Assembly: GCF_026341825.1 (NCBI RefSeq)
Contig: NZ_JAPENY010000001.1
Coordinates: 3,782,001-3,846,000, forward strand
DNA: 64,000 nt
Direction of reading: 5' to 3'
Source of the DNA: Streptomyces sp. NBC_00620
GTDB taxonomy: Bacteria > Actinomycetota > Actinomycetes > Streptomycetales > Streptomycetaceae
Shown: positions 51,962 through 60,800 of the stretch, piece by piece
Numbering within the stretch: the stretch's first letter is position 1
Layout of the letters: each line of letters starts with the position of its first letter
Notes under the pieces: model-generated
Databases searched by the model: none
What the model was told of the DNA's origin: nothing
The model's input: only the letters and a program-made list of their open reading frames with translations
Program-made: the position numbers and the translations under genes

Positions 51962-53694
51962 CAGGCAGCCTCCGCTTCCGTCAGCTGGGAGAGGACGATC
52001 TCCCGGTATGTCTCGTTGCCCGCCATCAGTTCGTGGTGCCGCCCGGTGCCGACGACCCGGCCCTCGTCGAGGACCACGATCCGGTCGGCGTCCCGGATGG
52101 TCGACACCCGCTGGGCGACGATCACCACGGTCGCCTCGGCGGTCTCCGCGGCGAGCGCCGCGCGCAGCATGGCGTCGGTCTTGTAGTCGAGCGCCGAGAA
52201 CGAGTCGTCGAAGAGATAGATCTCCGGGCGCTGCACGAGGGTGCGGGCGATCGCGAGACGCTGCCGCTGACCACCGGACACATTCGTGCCGCCCTGTGCG
52301 ATGGGGGAGTCGAGCCCGTTCTCCAGGCCCTCCACGAACCCCTTGGCCTGCGCCACCTCCAGCGCGTGCCACAGCTCCTCGTCGGTGGCGTCCGGGTTGC
52401 CGTACCGCAGGTTCGTCGCCACCGTGCCCGCGAAGAGGTACGGCTTCTGCGGGACGAGTCCGACCGTCTTGGCCAGCAGTCTCGGCTCGATGGTCGCCAC
52501 GTCCACGCCGTCGACGAGCACCTCGCCGTCCGTGGCGTCGAACAGCCGGGGGACGAGCCCGAGAAGCGTCGACTTGCCACTGCCCGTGGACCCGATCACG
52601 GCGGTCGTCTCACCCGGCCGCGCCACCAGGTCGACGGCCGTCAGCACCGGCTCCTCGGCACCCGGGTAACGGAACCCGCCGCCACGGATCTCCAGGTGGC
52701 CGTGGCGCCGCAGCTCCACTACGGGTGCGGTCGGCGGCACGACACTGCTGTCGGTGTCCAGGACCTCCTGGATGCGCTCGGCACAGACCTCCGCGCGCGG
52801 CACCATCATGAACATGAAGGTGGCCATCATCACGGACATCACGATCTGCATGAGGTAGGCGAGGAACGCGGTCAGATCACCGATCTGCATGCCCCCGCTG
52901 TCGATCCGGTGCGCGCCGAACCACACGACGGCGATCGAGGAGAGGTTCACGACGGTCATGACCATCGGGAACATCAGTGCCAGGTACCGCCCGGTACCCA
53001 GCGACACCTCGGTCAGATCGGCGTTCGCCTTCCGGAAGCGCTCCTTCTCGTAGTCGTCCCGTACGAAGGCGCGGATCACGCGGTTGCCGGTGATCTGCTC
53101 GCGCAGCACCCGGTTCACGGTGTCCAGGCGGACCTGCATGGAGCGGAACAGCGGCCGCAGCCGCCGGATGATCAGGGTCACACCGAGGCCGAGTACCGGC
53201 ACCACGGCGACCAGCACCCCGGACAGCGGCACGTCAAGGCCGAGGGCCAGCACGATGCCGCCCACACACATGATCGGCGCCGACACCAGCAGGGTGAACG
53301 TCATCAGGGCGAGCATCTGCACCTGCTGGACGTCATTGGTGGTGCGGGTGATCAGCGAGGGCGCCCCGAAGTGGCCGACCTCGCGCGCGGAGAAGGACTG
53401 GACGCGGTCGAAGACGGCGCCCCGGATGTCCCGGCCGACGGCCGAAGCCGTACGGGCGCCGTAGTAGACGGCGCCGATGTTGCAGACGACCTGCGCCAGC
53501 GAGATCGCGATCATGACTGCGCCGAAGGACAGGATGTAGCCCGTGTCGCCCTTCACGACACCGTTGTCAATGATGTGCGCGTTGAGCGTGGGCAGGTAGA
53601 GCGTGGCGCAGGTCTGCAGGAGCTGCAGCAGCACCAGCAGGGCGATGGGTTTCTTGTACGGACGGAGGTACGTACGAAGTAGTCGTATGAGCAC
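51961..53694 (-). CDS. ABC exporter subunit with degenerate Walker B
   Basis: The 577-residue protein from GTG 53694 begins VLIRLLRTYLRPYKKPIALL. The frame runs to 53757, giving 598 residues, but homologues begin at this point. A six-helix membrane domain precedes the ATPase. Walker A is IGSTGSGKST and the signature VSGGQRQRLAIA is canonical. Walker B reads YLFDDSFSALD, where Asp replaces the catalytic Glu. Together with the downstream subunit it gives one normal and one dead ATP site, as in TM287/288-type exporters. The substrate is unknown. Confidence 0.93.
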   Translation of the reverse strand: MLIRLLRTYLRPYKKPIALLVLLQLLQTCATLYLPTLNAHIIDNGVVKGDTGYILSFGAVMIAISLAQVVCNIGAVYYGARTASAVGRDIRGAVFDRVQSFSAREVGHFGAPSLITRTTNDVQQVQMLALMTFTLLVSAPIMCVGGIVLALGLDVPLSGVLVAVVPVLGLGVTLIIRRLRPLFRSMQVRLDTVNRVLREQITGNRVIRAFVRDDYEKERFRKANADLTEVSLGTGRYLALMFPMVMTVVNLSSIAVVWFGAHRIDSGGMQIGDLTAFLAYLMQIVMSVMMATFMFMMVPRAEVCAERIQEVLDTDSSVVPPTAPVVELRRHGHLEIRGGGFRYPGAEEPVLTAVDLVARPGETTAVIGSTGSGKSTLLGLVPRLFDATDGEVLVDGVDVATIEPRLLAKTVGLVPQKPYLFAGTVATNLRYGNPDATDEELWHALEVAQAKGFVEGLENGLDSPIAQGGTNVSGGQRQRLAIARTLVQRPEIYLFDDSFSALDYKTDAMLRAALAAETAEATVVIVAQRVSTIRDADRIVVLDEGRVVGTGRHHELMAGNETYREIVLSQLTEAEAA

Positions 53695-53844
53695 GCGGGG
53701 TCTCTCGGAGTCGACGACGGGCGAGCGGTGGGTGCACCACCCCCTATCGTCGGACACTCCCCCCGTGTTACCTCAACCGATTAACCCAAGTGCAGGCCAA
53801 GAACCGACCCGGCCTCAGACCTGGGACGTACGCCCCGCGCTCTG

Positions 53845-55299
53845 TTAACCCCGGAACGCCCCAGGATGCGCCTGCTCCCGTACGGCCACGTACTGCTGCC
53901 GTATGGCCTGGCCCATGGCCAGTTCCTCACCGGGGTCCAGCACCTGTGCGACCGGGCCCTGCCAGGCGGGCGGCGTCCGCGGATCGAGGGTGCCCTGCGA
54001 GGCGCCGAGCGCCCAGGCCGCCTGCCGGGCCGCGCCGAACGCCGCGTAGTCCGCCGGCTGCGGCACCACGACCTGCACGCCGAACAGTGCGGGCGCCACG
54101 GCCTGTACGGCGGGCAGCTCGGCGGCCTGTCCCAACAGGAAGATCCGCCGTACGTCGACACCCCGGCCGCGCAGCACGTCGAGCGCGTCCGCGAGCCCGC
54201 ACAGCATGCCCTCGAAGGCGGCCCGCGCCAGATGCTCGGGCCGCATCGACTCCCGTCGCAGCCCGGCCAGCATCCCCGCCGTGTGCGGCAGGTTCGGCGT
54301 CCGCTCGCCCTCCAGATACGGCAGCATCACCAGGCCGTGGGAGCCCGGCGTCGACTTCATCGCCAGGTCGGACAGGCTCTCCAGGTCGGGCAGGCCGAGG
54401 AGTTCGGCGGCGCCGCGCAGGGCTCGTACGGCATTGAGCGTGGTGACGACCGGCAGATGCATCCCGGTCGCGTCCGCGAGTGAGGTGATCATGCCGGAGG
54501 AGTCGAAGAGCGCCTCGGGGTGTACGGCCATCACGGAACCGGAGGCTCCGAGGGAGACGACCGCGTCCCCGAGCCCGATGCCGAGCCCGAACGCCGCCGC
54601 CATGGTCTCGCCGGTCCCGGCGGATATGAGGAGCCCCTCCGGGGTGGTCCCCGCCGCGTCGGAAGGGCCGAGCACCTCGGGCAGCCCGGCCTGGTGCCCG
54701 AGCGCCATGTCGACGATGTCCGGCCGGTAACCGCCGGTCGCCGCCGACCAGTACCCGGTCCCGGAGGCCCCGCCCCGGTCGGTGGTCCTGCGCACCGGCC
54801 GCCCGAGCAGCTGCCACACCAGCCAGTCGTGCGCCTGCATGAGGAACGCGGTCCGCCGCGCGGAATCCGGCTCGGTCTTGTTCAGCCAGCGCAGCTTGGT
54901 CACCGGCTGGGCGGCCTGTGGTACGCAGCCCACGGCCTGGGCCCACGCCTCGCGCCCGCCGAGCGCGTCGACGAGATCGGCGGCCGCGACCTGCGTCCGC
55001 TTGTCACTGCCGACGAGCGCAGGCCGCACCGTGTTCCCCTGCGCGTCCAGCGGGACAAGACCGTTCTGCTGCGCGGACACGCCGATGGCCTGCACACCTT
55101 CGAGCAGTCCGCCGCCCGCCGCCTCTCCCAGGGACAGCAGCCAGGCCTGAGGGTCGACGTCGGAAGGACGCCCGCCGCCCTCGGTGGACTCGACCGGATG
55201 CGGCGCGTACCCCTGCTTGAGTACGACACCCGTGTCCGAGTCGCAGACGACGATGCGAGTGAAATCGGGCGAACTGTCCAACCCGGCGACTATCCCCAT
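53845..55299 (-). CDS. FGGY family carbohydrate kinase, xylulokinase-like
   Basis: This 484-residue protein has the FGGY fold of ribulokinase/xylulokinase. The N-terminal half begins VAGLDSSPDFTRIVVCDSDT, then AIGVSAQQNGLVPLD, ALVGSDKRTQVAA and RRTTDRGGASGTGYW. The C-terminal half has VVSLGASGSVMAV and MLPYLEGERTPNLPHTAG with the FGGY signature region. It phosphorylates a pentulose or a related polyol with ATP. Because no other sugar genes are nearby, xylulose is only a guess. It is transcribed alone. Confidence 0.88.
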   Translation of the reverse strand: MGIVAGLDSSPDFTRIVVCDSDTGVVLKQGYAPHPVESTEGGGRPSDVDPQAWLLSLGEAAGGGLLEGVQAIGVSAQQNGLVPLDAQGNTVRPALVGSDKRTQVAAADLVDALGGREAWAQAVGCVPQAAQPVTKLRWLNKTEPDSARRTAFLMQAHDWLVWQLLGRPVRRTTDRGGASGTGYWSAATGGYRPDIVDMALGHQAGLPEVLGPSDAAGTTPEGLLISAGTGETMAAAFGLGIGLGDAVVSLGASGSVMAVHPEALFDSSGMITSLADATGMHLPVVTTLNAVRALRGAAELLGLPDLESLSDLAMKSTPGSHGLVMLPYLEGERTPNLPHTAGMLAGLRRESMRPEHLARAAFEGMLCGLADALDVLRGRGVDVRRIFLLGQAAELPAVQAVAPALFGVQVVVPQPADYAAFGAARQAAWALGASQGTLDPRTPPAWQGPVAQVLDPGEELAMGQAIRQQYVAVREQAHPGAFRG

Positions 55300-55385
55300 G
55301 GCGCAAATTCTGCCGTACCGCGAGAGGCGACCGCGCCGGACCGGATCGTGCGGGCCCGATCGCTACGTGCTGGAGGCGCCCCTCG

Positions 55386-55691
55386 CTAGGTGTTGGAGGT
55401 GCCCCAGTCGTCCTCACCGCGGCCGTTGGCGTTCCGCTCGCGCAGGGAGCGGACCCGGTCGGTCACCGAGGTGGGGACCCGGTCGCCCACCTTCTCGCTC
55501 ACCGCGTGGTACGCCTTGCCCGCGAACTCGCGGCCCTGCTGGGCGGCGCTCTCGGCGGTGTTGCGCACCGCCGGGTTCTGCGAGATCTGGCGGGCGGACT
55601 TCTTCAGCTGCTCGTAACGCTCGCGCCCGGCGCGAGAGCCCAGCACGTAACCCAGAGCCAGTCCGGCGACGAATGTGAGCCGGTAGCGCAT
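55386..55691 (-). CDS. YtxH domain-containing protein
   Basis: The 101-residue protein starts at ATG 55691 and begins MRYRLTFVAGLALGYVLGSR, a membrane-spanning glycine-zipper helix, followed by AGRERYEQLKKSARQISQNP and an amphipathic helical tail. This is the YtxH pattern, a general-stress membrane protein in Bacillus. The tail is charged. Its role here is unknown. Confidence 0.85.
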   Translation of the reverse strand: MRYRLTFVAGLALGYVLGSRAGRERYEQLKKSARQISQNPAVRNTAESAAQQGREFAGKAYHAVSEKVGDRVPTSVTDRVRSLRERNANGRGEDDWGTSNT

Positions 55692-55838
55692 GACGGCCAC
55701 CCTTCCCTTGCGTCGGCATCGGTGCGGGGGCGGAACCGATTGGCGGAGCACCCCCCTGCTTGCGCTAATGTATGTGTCGCAGCAAGCGCACGCCCCCTGG
55801 CGAATACCCAGGTAGGTGCGTTCGATGCAACGAAGCGA

Positions 55839-55911
55839 TCCCCTGTAGCTCAATTGGCAGAGCAGCCGGCTGTTAACCGGCAGGTTACTGGTTCGAGTCC
55901 AGTCGGGGGAG
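55839..55911 (+). tRNA. tRNA-Asn (GTT), first copy
   Basis: A 73-base cloverleaf with acceptor TCCCCTG pairing CGGGGGA (55904-55910), anticodon GTT at 55872-55874 and T-arm GGTTCGAGTCC. No CCA is encoded. It is followed 78 bases later by a second copy. Confidence 0.97.
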
Positions 55912-55916
55912 CTCGA

Positions 55917-55989
55917 TCTCCTGTAGCTCAATTGGCAGAGCAGCCGGCTGTTAACCGGCAGGTTACTGGTTCGAGTCCAGTCGGGAGAG
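55917..55989 (+). tRNA. tRNA-Asn (GTT), second copy
   Basis: Identical to the first copy except in the acceptor stem, TCTCCTG pairing CGGGAGA, where one C-G pair has become T-A. The anticodon is at 55950-55952. Five bases separate the two genes, so both probably come from one transcript. Confidence 0.97.
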
Positions 55990-55998
55990 CAACGGAAG

Positions 55999-56021
55999 AG
56001 GACCCCTCAGGGGTCCTTTTT
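55999..56021 (+). terminator. rho-independent terminator after tRNA-Asn pair
   Basis: AGGACCCC (55999-56006), loop TCA, GGGGTCCT (56010-56017), then four T. A clear intrinsic terminator with a U-run, ending the tRNA-Asn transcript. Confidence 0.9.
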
Positions 56022-56156
56022 CATGTCCGCCGGAACCGCGCACGGCACACCGAAGTCCTCATGGTCATGCGTTGCCGACCATCCGAAGCAGGAGATCGTA
56101 TGAGCGGCTATGCTGCGGCAGACGGCGCGCACAAATGTGCGCGACGCGCCGTAGAT

Positions 56157-56230
56157 GGGGCGGTAGCTCAGCCGGTTAGAGCAGCGGACTCATAATCCGT
56201 CGGCCGTGGGTTCGAGTCCCACCCGCCCCA
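56157..56230 (+). tRNA. tRNA with CAT anticodon (Ile2 or elongator Met)
   Basis: A 74-base cloverleaf, acceptor GGGGCGG pairing CCGCCCC (56223-56229), anticodon CAT at 56191-56193 and T-arm GGTTCGAGTCC. A CAT tRNA can be elongator Met or lysidine-modified Ile2; the sequence context does not settle it here. No CCA is encoded. It marks the edge of an accessory region. Confidence 0.9.
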
Positions 56231-56243
56231 CCTGTGCAGGCTT

Positions 56244-56369
56244 CTGACCTGCGGAAACGTTCATTTTGGGGTGTCGGAGCGTCAACTTTGCCTGAACGGA
56301 CTGAATCCGCTGCTTGTGGGTTTGGAGTCCCGTGTCGTTCGAGGGAATTCCAACCCCTCTGACCTGCGG
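56244..56369. repeat. 11-bp direct repeats just after the CAT tRNA
   Basis: CTGACCTGCGG occurs at 56244-56254 and 56359-56369. They lie in the 360-base stretch after the tRNA, which shows no supported gene. They may be remains of an integrated element, but this is weak. Confidence 0.35.
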
Positions 56370-56593
56370 TGGAGTAGGCGGAAGAGGTCGTCGCTCGGGG
56401 TCAGGGCGGCTGCCCTGAGGACCGATGCCAAGACCCAGGGGCCGTACAGGGGCCGGGACGGCGCGGCCGTGTCCAGGCGACGGTGTCTCCGGGCCGATAG
56501 TGCACCTGGTGTTCAGGTGACAGCAGGTACCTGCTGCGAGAGCGTCTGGCGATGGCCGAGGGGGCAAGGAAACGGCCCGAAGAGGAAACGGCC

Positions 56594-56785
56594 CTATACG
56601 GGGTTGACCGACCTTCTCGTGTAGTGGCCCACGGTCCAGCTGGCGTGGCCGTCGAGGTCTGTCCGGCCGATCATGAGACGAGCCAGATACTGACGGCGTT
56701 CACCGGCTGAACGGCGCAGGGAGTGACCACATGCGCGCGAGAGCGTGAGTGATCGCTGTTGGATCCGGCCTCGGACCGAAGCGGT
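56594..56785 (-). pseudogene. possible remnant of a tyrosine recombinase C-terminus
   Basis: Directly after the CHAT gene's stop the same frame stays open for 63 codons to a TAG at 56594, but it has no start codon near its beginning. The translation contains RACGHSLRRSAGERRQYLA, then GRTDLDGHASWTVGHYTRRS. The H-x-L-R and H-x-x-W...Y order resembles the box II region of phage-type integrases (HxLRR, H/W, Tyr). It sits beside a tRNA gene, a normal integration site. The match is short and arginine-rich, so this is a tentative reading. Confidence 0.3.
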
Positions 56786-57817
56786 TCAGAAGATGTAGGC
56801 CGTCGCATCGCCATGCGTTAGAGGCAGCGGCAGATCCGGATGCGGGCCGCTCAGTTCGGCTTCCGCGTCCTTGCAACTGTCACCTACGGAGCGCCGGACG
56901 GCCAGCGATTGGTACAGCTGCCTCGTGAATGTCCGGGCCTGCCCGTCGTCCATGGCGTGGGGCCAGCTGATGACCGTGGTCACGGTTAGCGCCATCTCGT
57001 GGGCCAGGGCGGTTGAGCCGCAGAAGTTCAGCACGGCGAGGAGTGGCGGGTGGCGGACACGGGAGATCTGCGCGCACAAGGTCTCGTACGCGATGCAGAG
57101 GTCTCCGCTCTCCTGGGTGAGGTGGATTCCGCCGAACGAGCTGTGCGCCGCGATGTGCAGGATCGTCGGTCTGAATGTGTCCAGGGCGGGACAGATTTCG
57201 GCGAGCCTGACCGATGCCATTTCGGTCAGTTGCATGTAACTCGCGGCGACGGCCTGCCGGATGCATGCTGCCTCGGCGCCGAAGTCGTTGCGTCCAGGGC
57301 GTGGATCGCCGGAGACGAATAGCACTCTCGGGGCGGCGCCTGCTGGGGAGAGGAGTCCCACATCGTGGTCCTGCGGGGGGATGTTGGCGGAGAAGACCGA
57401 GTTCTGCGACGAGTGGGCGGAGATCGAGGCGGACGATGCCTGGTTCATCAATTCCGACGGGGGCGGTCGCGGGTGACTGGTGGGAGGGTGCAGTGGGTGC
57501 CGGGGCAGCAGGTGGCTGCCGATCCTGGTCGGTGCGGTGGGCGGCGGAGGCGCTGGGCGCGGTTTGTCGGTCGTCTCCCGCATGCGGTGCAGGAGTTCTT
57601 CCTGCGGGATGCCGAGGGCACGGGTGATGTCCGGCCAGCTCACGCCGTCGGCGCGGTGCCGCTGTACGGCTTTGAGGGCCGCGTCGAGAGCATCTTGCAT
57701 GGCCCGGTAGCCGGGTGCTGAGTGGAAGAGCCGACCCATGTTGCTGAGGTACGTGATCTCTTCCACCGTGAGTTTGCACGGTGACCCGGAGGGTGGGGGC
57801 TGTTCCTCATCCGGCAT
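56786..57817 (-). CDS. CHAT-like caspase-fold protein with N-terminal helix-turn-helix
   Basis: The protein has 343 residues from ATG 57817, overlapping the STAND-TPR gene by 11 bases. Residues 15-80 are helical and contain a helix-turn-helix-like segment (GVSWPDITRALGIPQEELL). A proline-rich linker (85-125) follows. Residues 164-310 look like a CHAT (caspase HetF-associated with TPRs) domain: RVLFVSGDPRPG, then His225 in ILHIAAHSSFGG and Cys266 in LLAVLNFCGSTALA, the expected dyad in the expected order. The frame is open to 57913 without a start that suits the overlap. As last gene of an operon with a STAND NTPase it is the probable protease effector. Homology rests on the motif pattern only. 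Confidence 0.65.
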   Translation of the reverse strand: MPDEEQPPPSGSPCKLTVEEITYLSNMGRLFHSAPGYRAMQDALDAALKAVQRHRADGVSWPDITRALGIPQEELLHRMRETTDKPRPAPPPPTAPTRIGSHLLPRHPLHPPTSHPRPPPSELMNQASSASISAHSSQNSVFSANIPPQDHDVGLLSPAGAAPRVLFVSGDPRPGRNDFGAEAACIRQAVAASYMQLTEMASVRLAEICPALDTFRPTILHIAAHSSFGGIHLTQESGDLCIAYETLCAQISRVRHPPLLAVLNFCGSTALAHEMALTVTTVISWPHAMDDGQARTFTRQLYQSLAVRRSVGDSCKDAEAELSGPHPDLPLPLTHGDATAYIF

Positions 57818-60800
57818 CGGAGGCGGTTTCGCTTTGCGGGGCCGGCGCGGCCGCGGTGAGGGCGGCGGCCAGCTGGAGCAGCGTGGTCGCGTGGTCCGGG
57901 CGGTGCTGGGCAAGTTGGCGGAGGCGGGCCGCGCCGGCTCCTCGCTGTACTTCGGAGCCCTGTGCTGCGGCTTGCTCGATGAGGTCGGTGGGGGACGGGT
58001 CGTTGGTGTCGGGGGTTGCCTCGGGTTGTGGGGACTCGGCTGCTGGTGGGGTGGAGAACACCGTGTGTACGGCGAACAGGTACGGAGTGATGAACGGAAT
58101 CTGCGCGAGGGCTGGTGAAGCGAGGAAGAGCGGGAGGAGTGCGTCCGGTTGGCCCCGCTCGATGAACTCCATGGCTGTGTCGACCGCCGTTGTGGGATCG
58201 GTGATCGCGTCGTAGACGTCGGGTGCGGGAAGGTGGTCGGTGAGCTGGAGGATCGCCAGGTGTTGGCGTGACGCCGGGTCGTCCCACTGTGAGTTGAGCA
58301 GCTCCCGTACGAGGGGGTCCTCGGTCAGTTGGGGATGGCGGCTGAGGAATTCCAGGTCTTCCGGCCAGGTGGGGGTGGCGAGCCACTCGTCGACTAGATC
58401 GGACCTGGCGTTGGTCTCGCGGAGTTCTTCGAGTACCTGGCCAAGGCCTTGTTCGTGTGCGGCGTCGAGTACGGCTGCGAGGTCGCTGAGACCGGTGGTT
58501 TCCGGGTACAGCGCACGGGTGAGGTCGAGAGCAGCTCGGCCTTCCGGCGCCGCGAGGAGCGGATAGGCCTGCTGGATGAACGTCTCCTGCTCCGGCCAAC
58601 TCCGGGCGGAAAGCCAGCCATTGAGGCGGTCGATGACCTCGGGCGGGAGTTCGTCCTTCGACCAGGCGGGCAGGCCGGGGAGGGTTGGCTCCAGCGATTG
58701 TCGCGCCAGTACGTGTCGGCTCAGTTCTTCGGCGAGTTCGCGGACGGTACGGCGGGAACGGCCGGACCAGGTGGATTCGGTGGTTTCATCCGCGCGTTGG
58801 GCGGCTGAGAGGAGATCTGCCGCCGCGCCGGCGTGATCGTCGTGGAGGTGGCGCCAGCGTGCGCGTGAGACGAGTAGTTCGGCTTGGGGGCCGGAGGGGA
58901 GTTCCGAGATCGCTTGGTCGTAGGTGCGCGTTGCTTCGGCAAGACGCTGACGCTCGCTTTGTTGGTTGGAGAGGTTGTTGAGGGCTCCGGCGAGGTTGGG
59001 GAGGAAGGCGGTGGGGTTGGCCTGGGCGAGGGTGCGGTAAAGCTCGACGGCTTCGGTGATGGAGGTGAGTGCCCCGTCGCGGTCGCCGGTGCCGCTCTGC
59101 TGGACTGCGAGGTTGTTGAGGGAGGAGGTGAGGTCGGGGAGGAAGGCGGCGGGGTTGGCCTGGGCGAGGGTGCGGCGGATTTGGACGGCTTCGGTGATGG
59201 AGGTGAGTGCCCCGTCGCGGTCGCCTACCTCGCTTTGTTGGTTGGAGAGGTTGTTGAGGGCTCCGGCGAGGTTGGGGAGGAAGGCGGCGGGGTTGGCCTG
59301 GGCGAGGGTGCGGTAAAGCTCGACGGCTTCGGTGATGGAGGTGAGTGCCCCGTCGCGGTCGCCGGTGCCGCTCTGCTGGACTGCGAGGTTGTTGAGGGAG
59401 GAGGTGAGGTCGGGGAGGAAGGCGGTGGGGTTGGTCTGGGCGAGGGTGCGGCGGATTTGGACGGCTTCGGTGATGGAGGTGAGTGCCCCGTCGCGGTCGC
59501 CTACCTCGCTTTGTTGGTTGGAGAGGTTGTTGAGGGACATGGCGAGGTTGGGGAGGAAGGCGGCGGGGTTGGCCTGGGCGAGGGTGCGGTAGAGCCTGAC
59601 GGCTTCGGTGATGGAGGTGAGTGCCCCGTCGCGGTCGCCTACCTCGCTTTGTTGGTTGGAGAGGTTGTTGAGGGCTCCGGCGAGGTCGGGGAGGAAGGCG
59701 GCGGGGTTGGCCTGGGCGAGGGTGCGGTAGAGCCTGACGGCTTCGGTGATGGAGGTGAGTGCCCCGTCGCGGTCGCCGGTGCCGCTCTGCTGGACTGCGA
59801 GGTTGTTGAGGGAGGAGGTGAGATCGGGGAGGAAGGCGGTGGGGTTGGCCTGGGCGAGGGTGCGGCCGATTTGGACGGCTTCGGTGATGGAGGTGAGTGC
59901 TGCGTCGCGGTCCCCGATGCCGCCTTGCTGGACTGCGAGGTTGTTGAGGGCTCCGGCGAGGTCGGGGAGGAAGGCGGCGGGGTTGGCCTGGGCGAGGGTG
60001 CGGTAAAGCTCGACGGCTTCGGTGATGGAGGTGAGTGCCCCGTCGCGGTCGCCGGTGCCGCTCTGTCGGTTGGAGAGGTTGTTGAGGGCTCCGGCGAGGT
60101 CGGGGAGGAAGGCGGTGGGGTTGGCCTGGGCGAGGGTGCGGCCGATTTGGACGGCTTCGGTGATGGAGGTGAGTGCTGCGTCGCGGTCGCCGGTGCCGCT
60201 CTGTCGGTTGGAGAGGTTGTTGAGGGAGGTGGCGAGGTCGGGGAGGAAGGCGGCGGGGTTGGCCTGGGCGAGGGTGCGGTAAAGCTCGACGGCTTCGGTG
60301 ATGGAGATGAGTGCTGCGTCGCGGTCGCCGGTGCCGCTCTGTCGGTTGGAGAGGTTGTTGAGGGCTCCGGCGAGGTCGGGGAGGAAGGCGGTGGGGTTGG
60401 TCTGGGCGAGGGTGCGGCGGATTTGGACGGCTTCGGTGATGGAGGTGAGTGCTGCGTCGCGGTCGCCGGTGCCGCCTTGCTGGACTGCGAGGTTGTTGAG
60501 GGCTCCGGCGAGGTTGGGGAGGAAGGCGGCGGGGTTGGCCTGGGCGAGGGTGCGGTAAAGCTCGACGGCTTCGGTGATGGAGGTGAGTGCCCCGTCGCGG
60601 TCGCCTACCTCGCTTTGTTGGTTGGAGAGGTTGTTGAGGGAGGAGGCGAGATTGGGGAGGAAGGCGGTGGGGTTGGTCTGGGCGAGGGTGCGGCCGATTT
60701 GGACGGCTTCGGTGATGGAGGTGAGTGCTGCGTCGCGGTCGCCTACCTCGCTTTGTTGGTTGGAGAGGTTGTTGAGGGAGGTGGCGAGGTCGGGGAGGAA

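Noticed and set aside
56190..56567. 125-codon minus-strand frame running into the CAT tRNA
   Set aside because: Its 3' end lies inside the tRNA gene, the composition is random-like and no family or binding site is seen.
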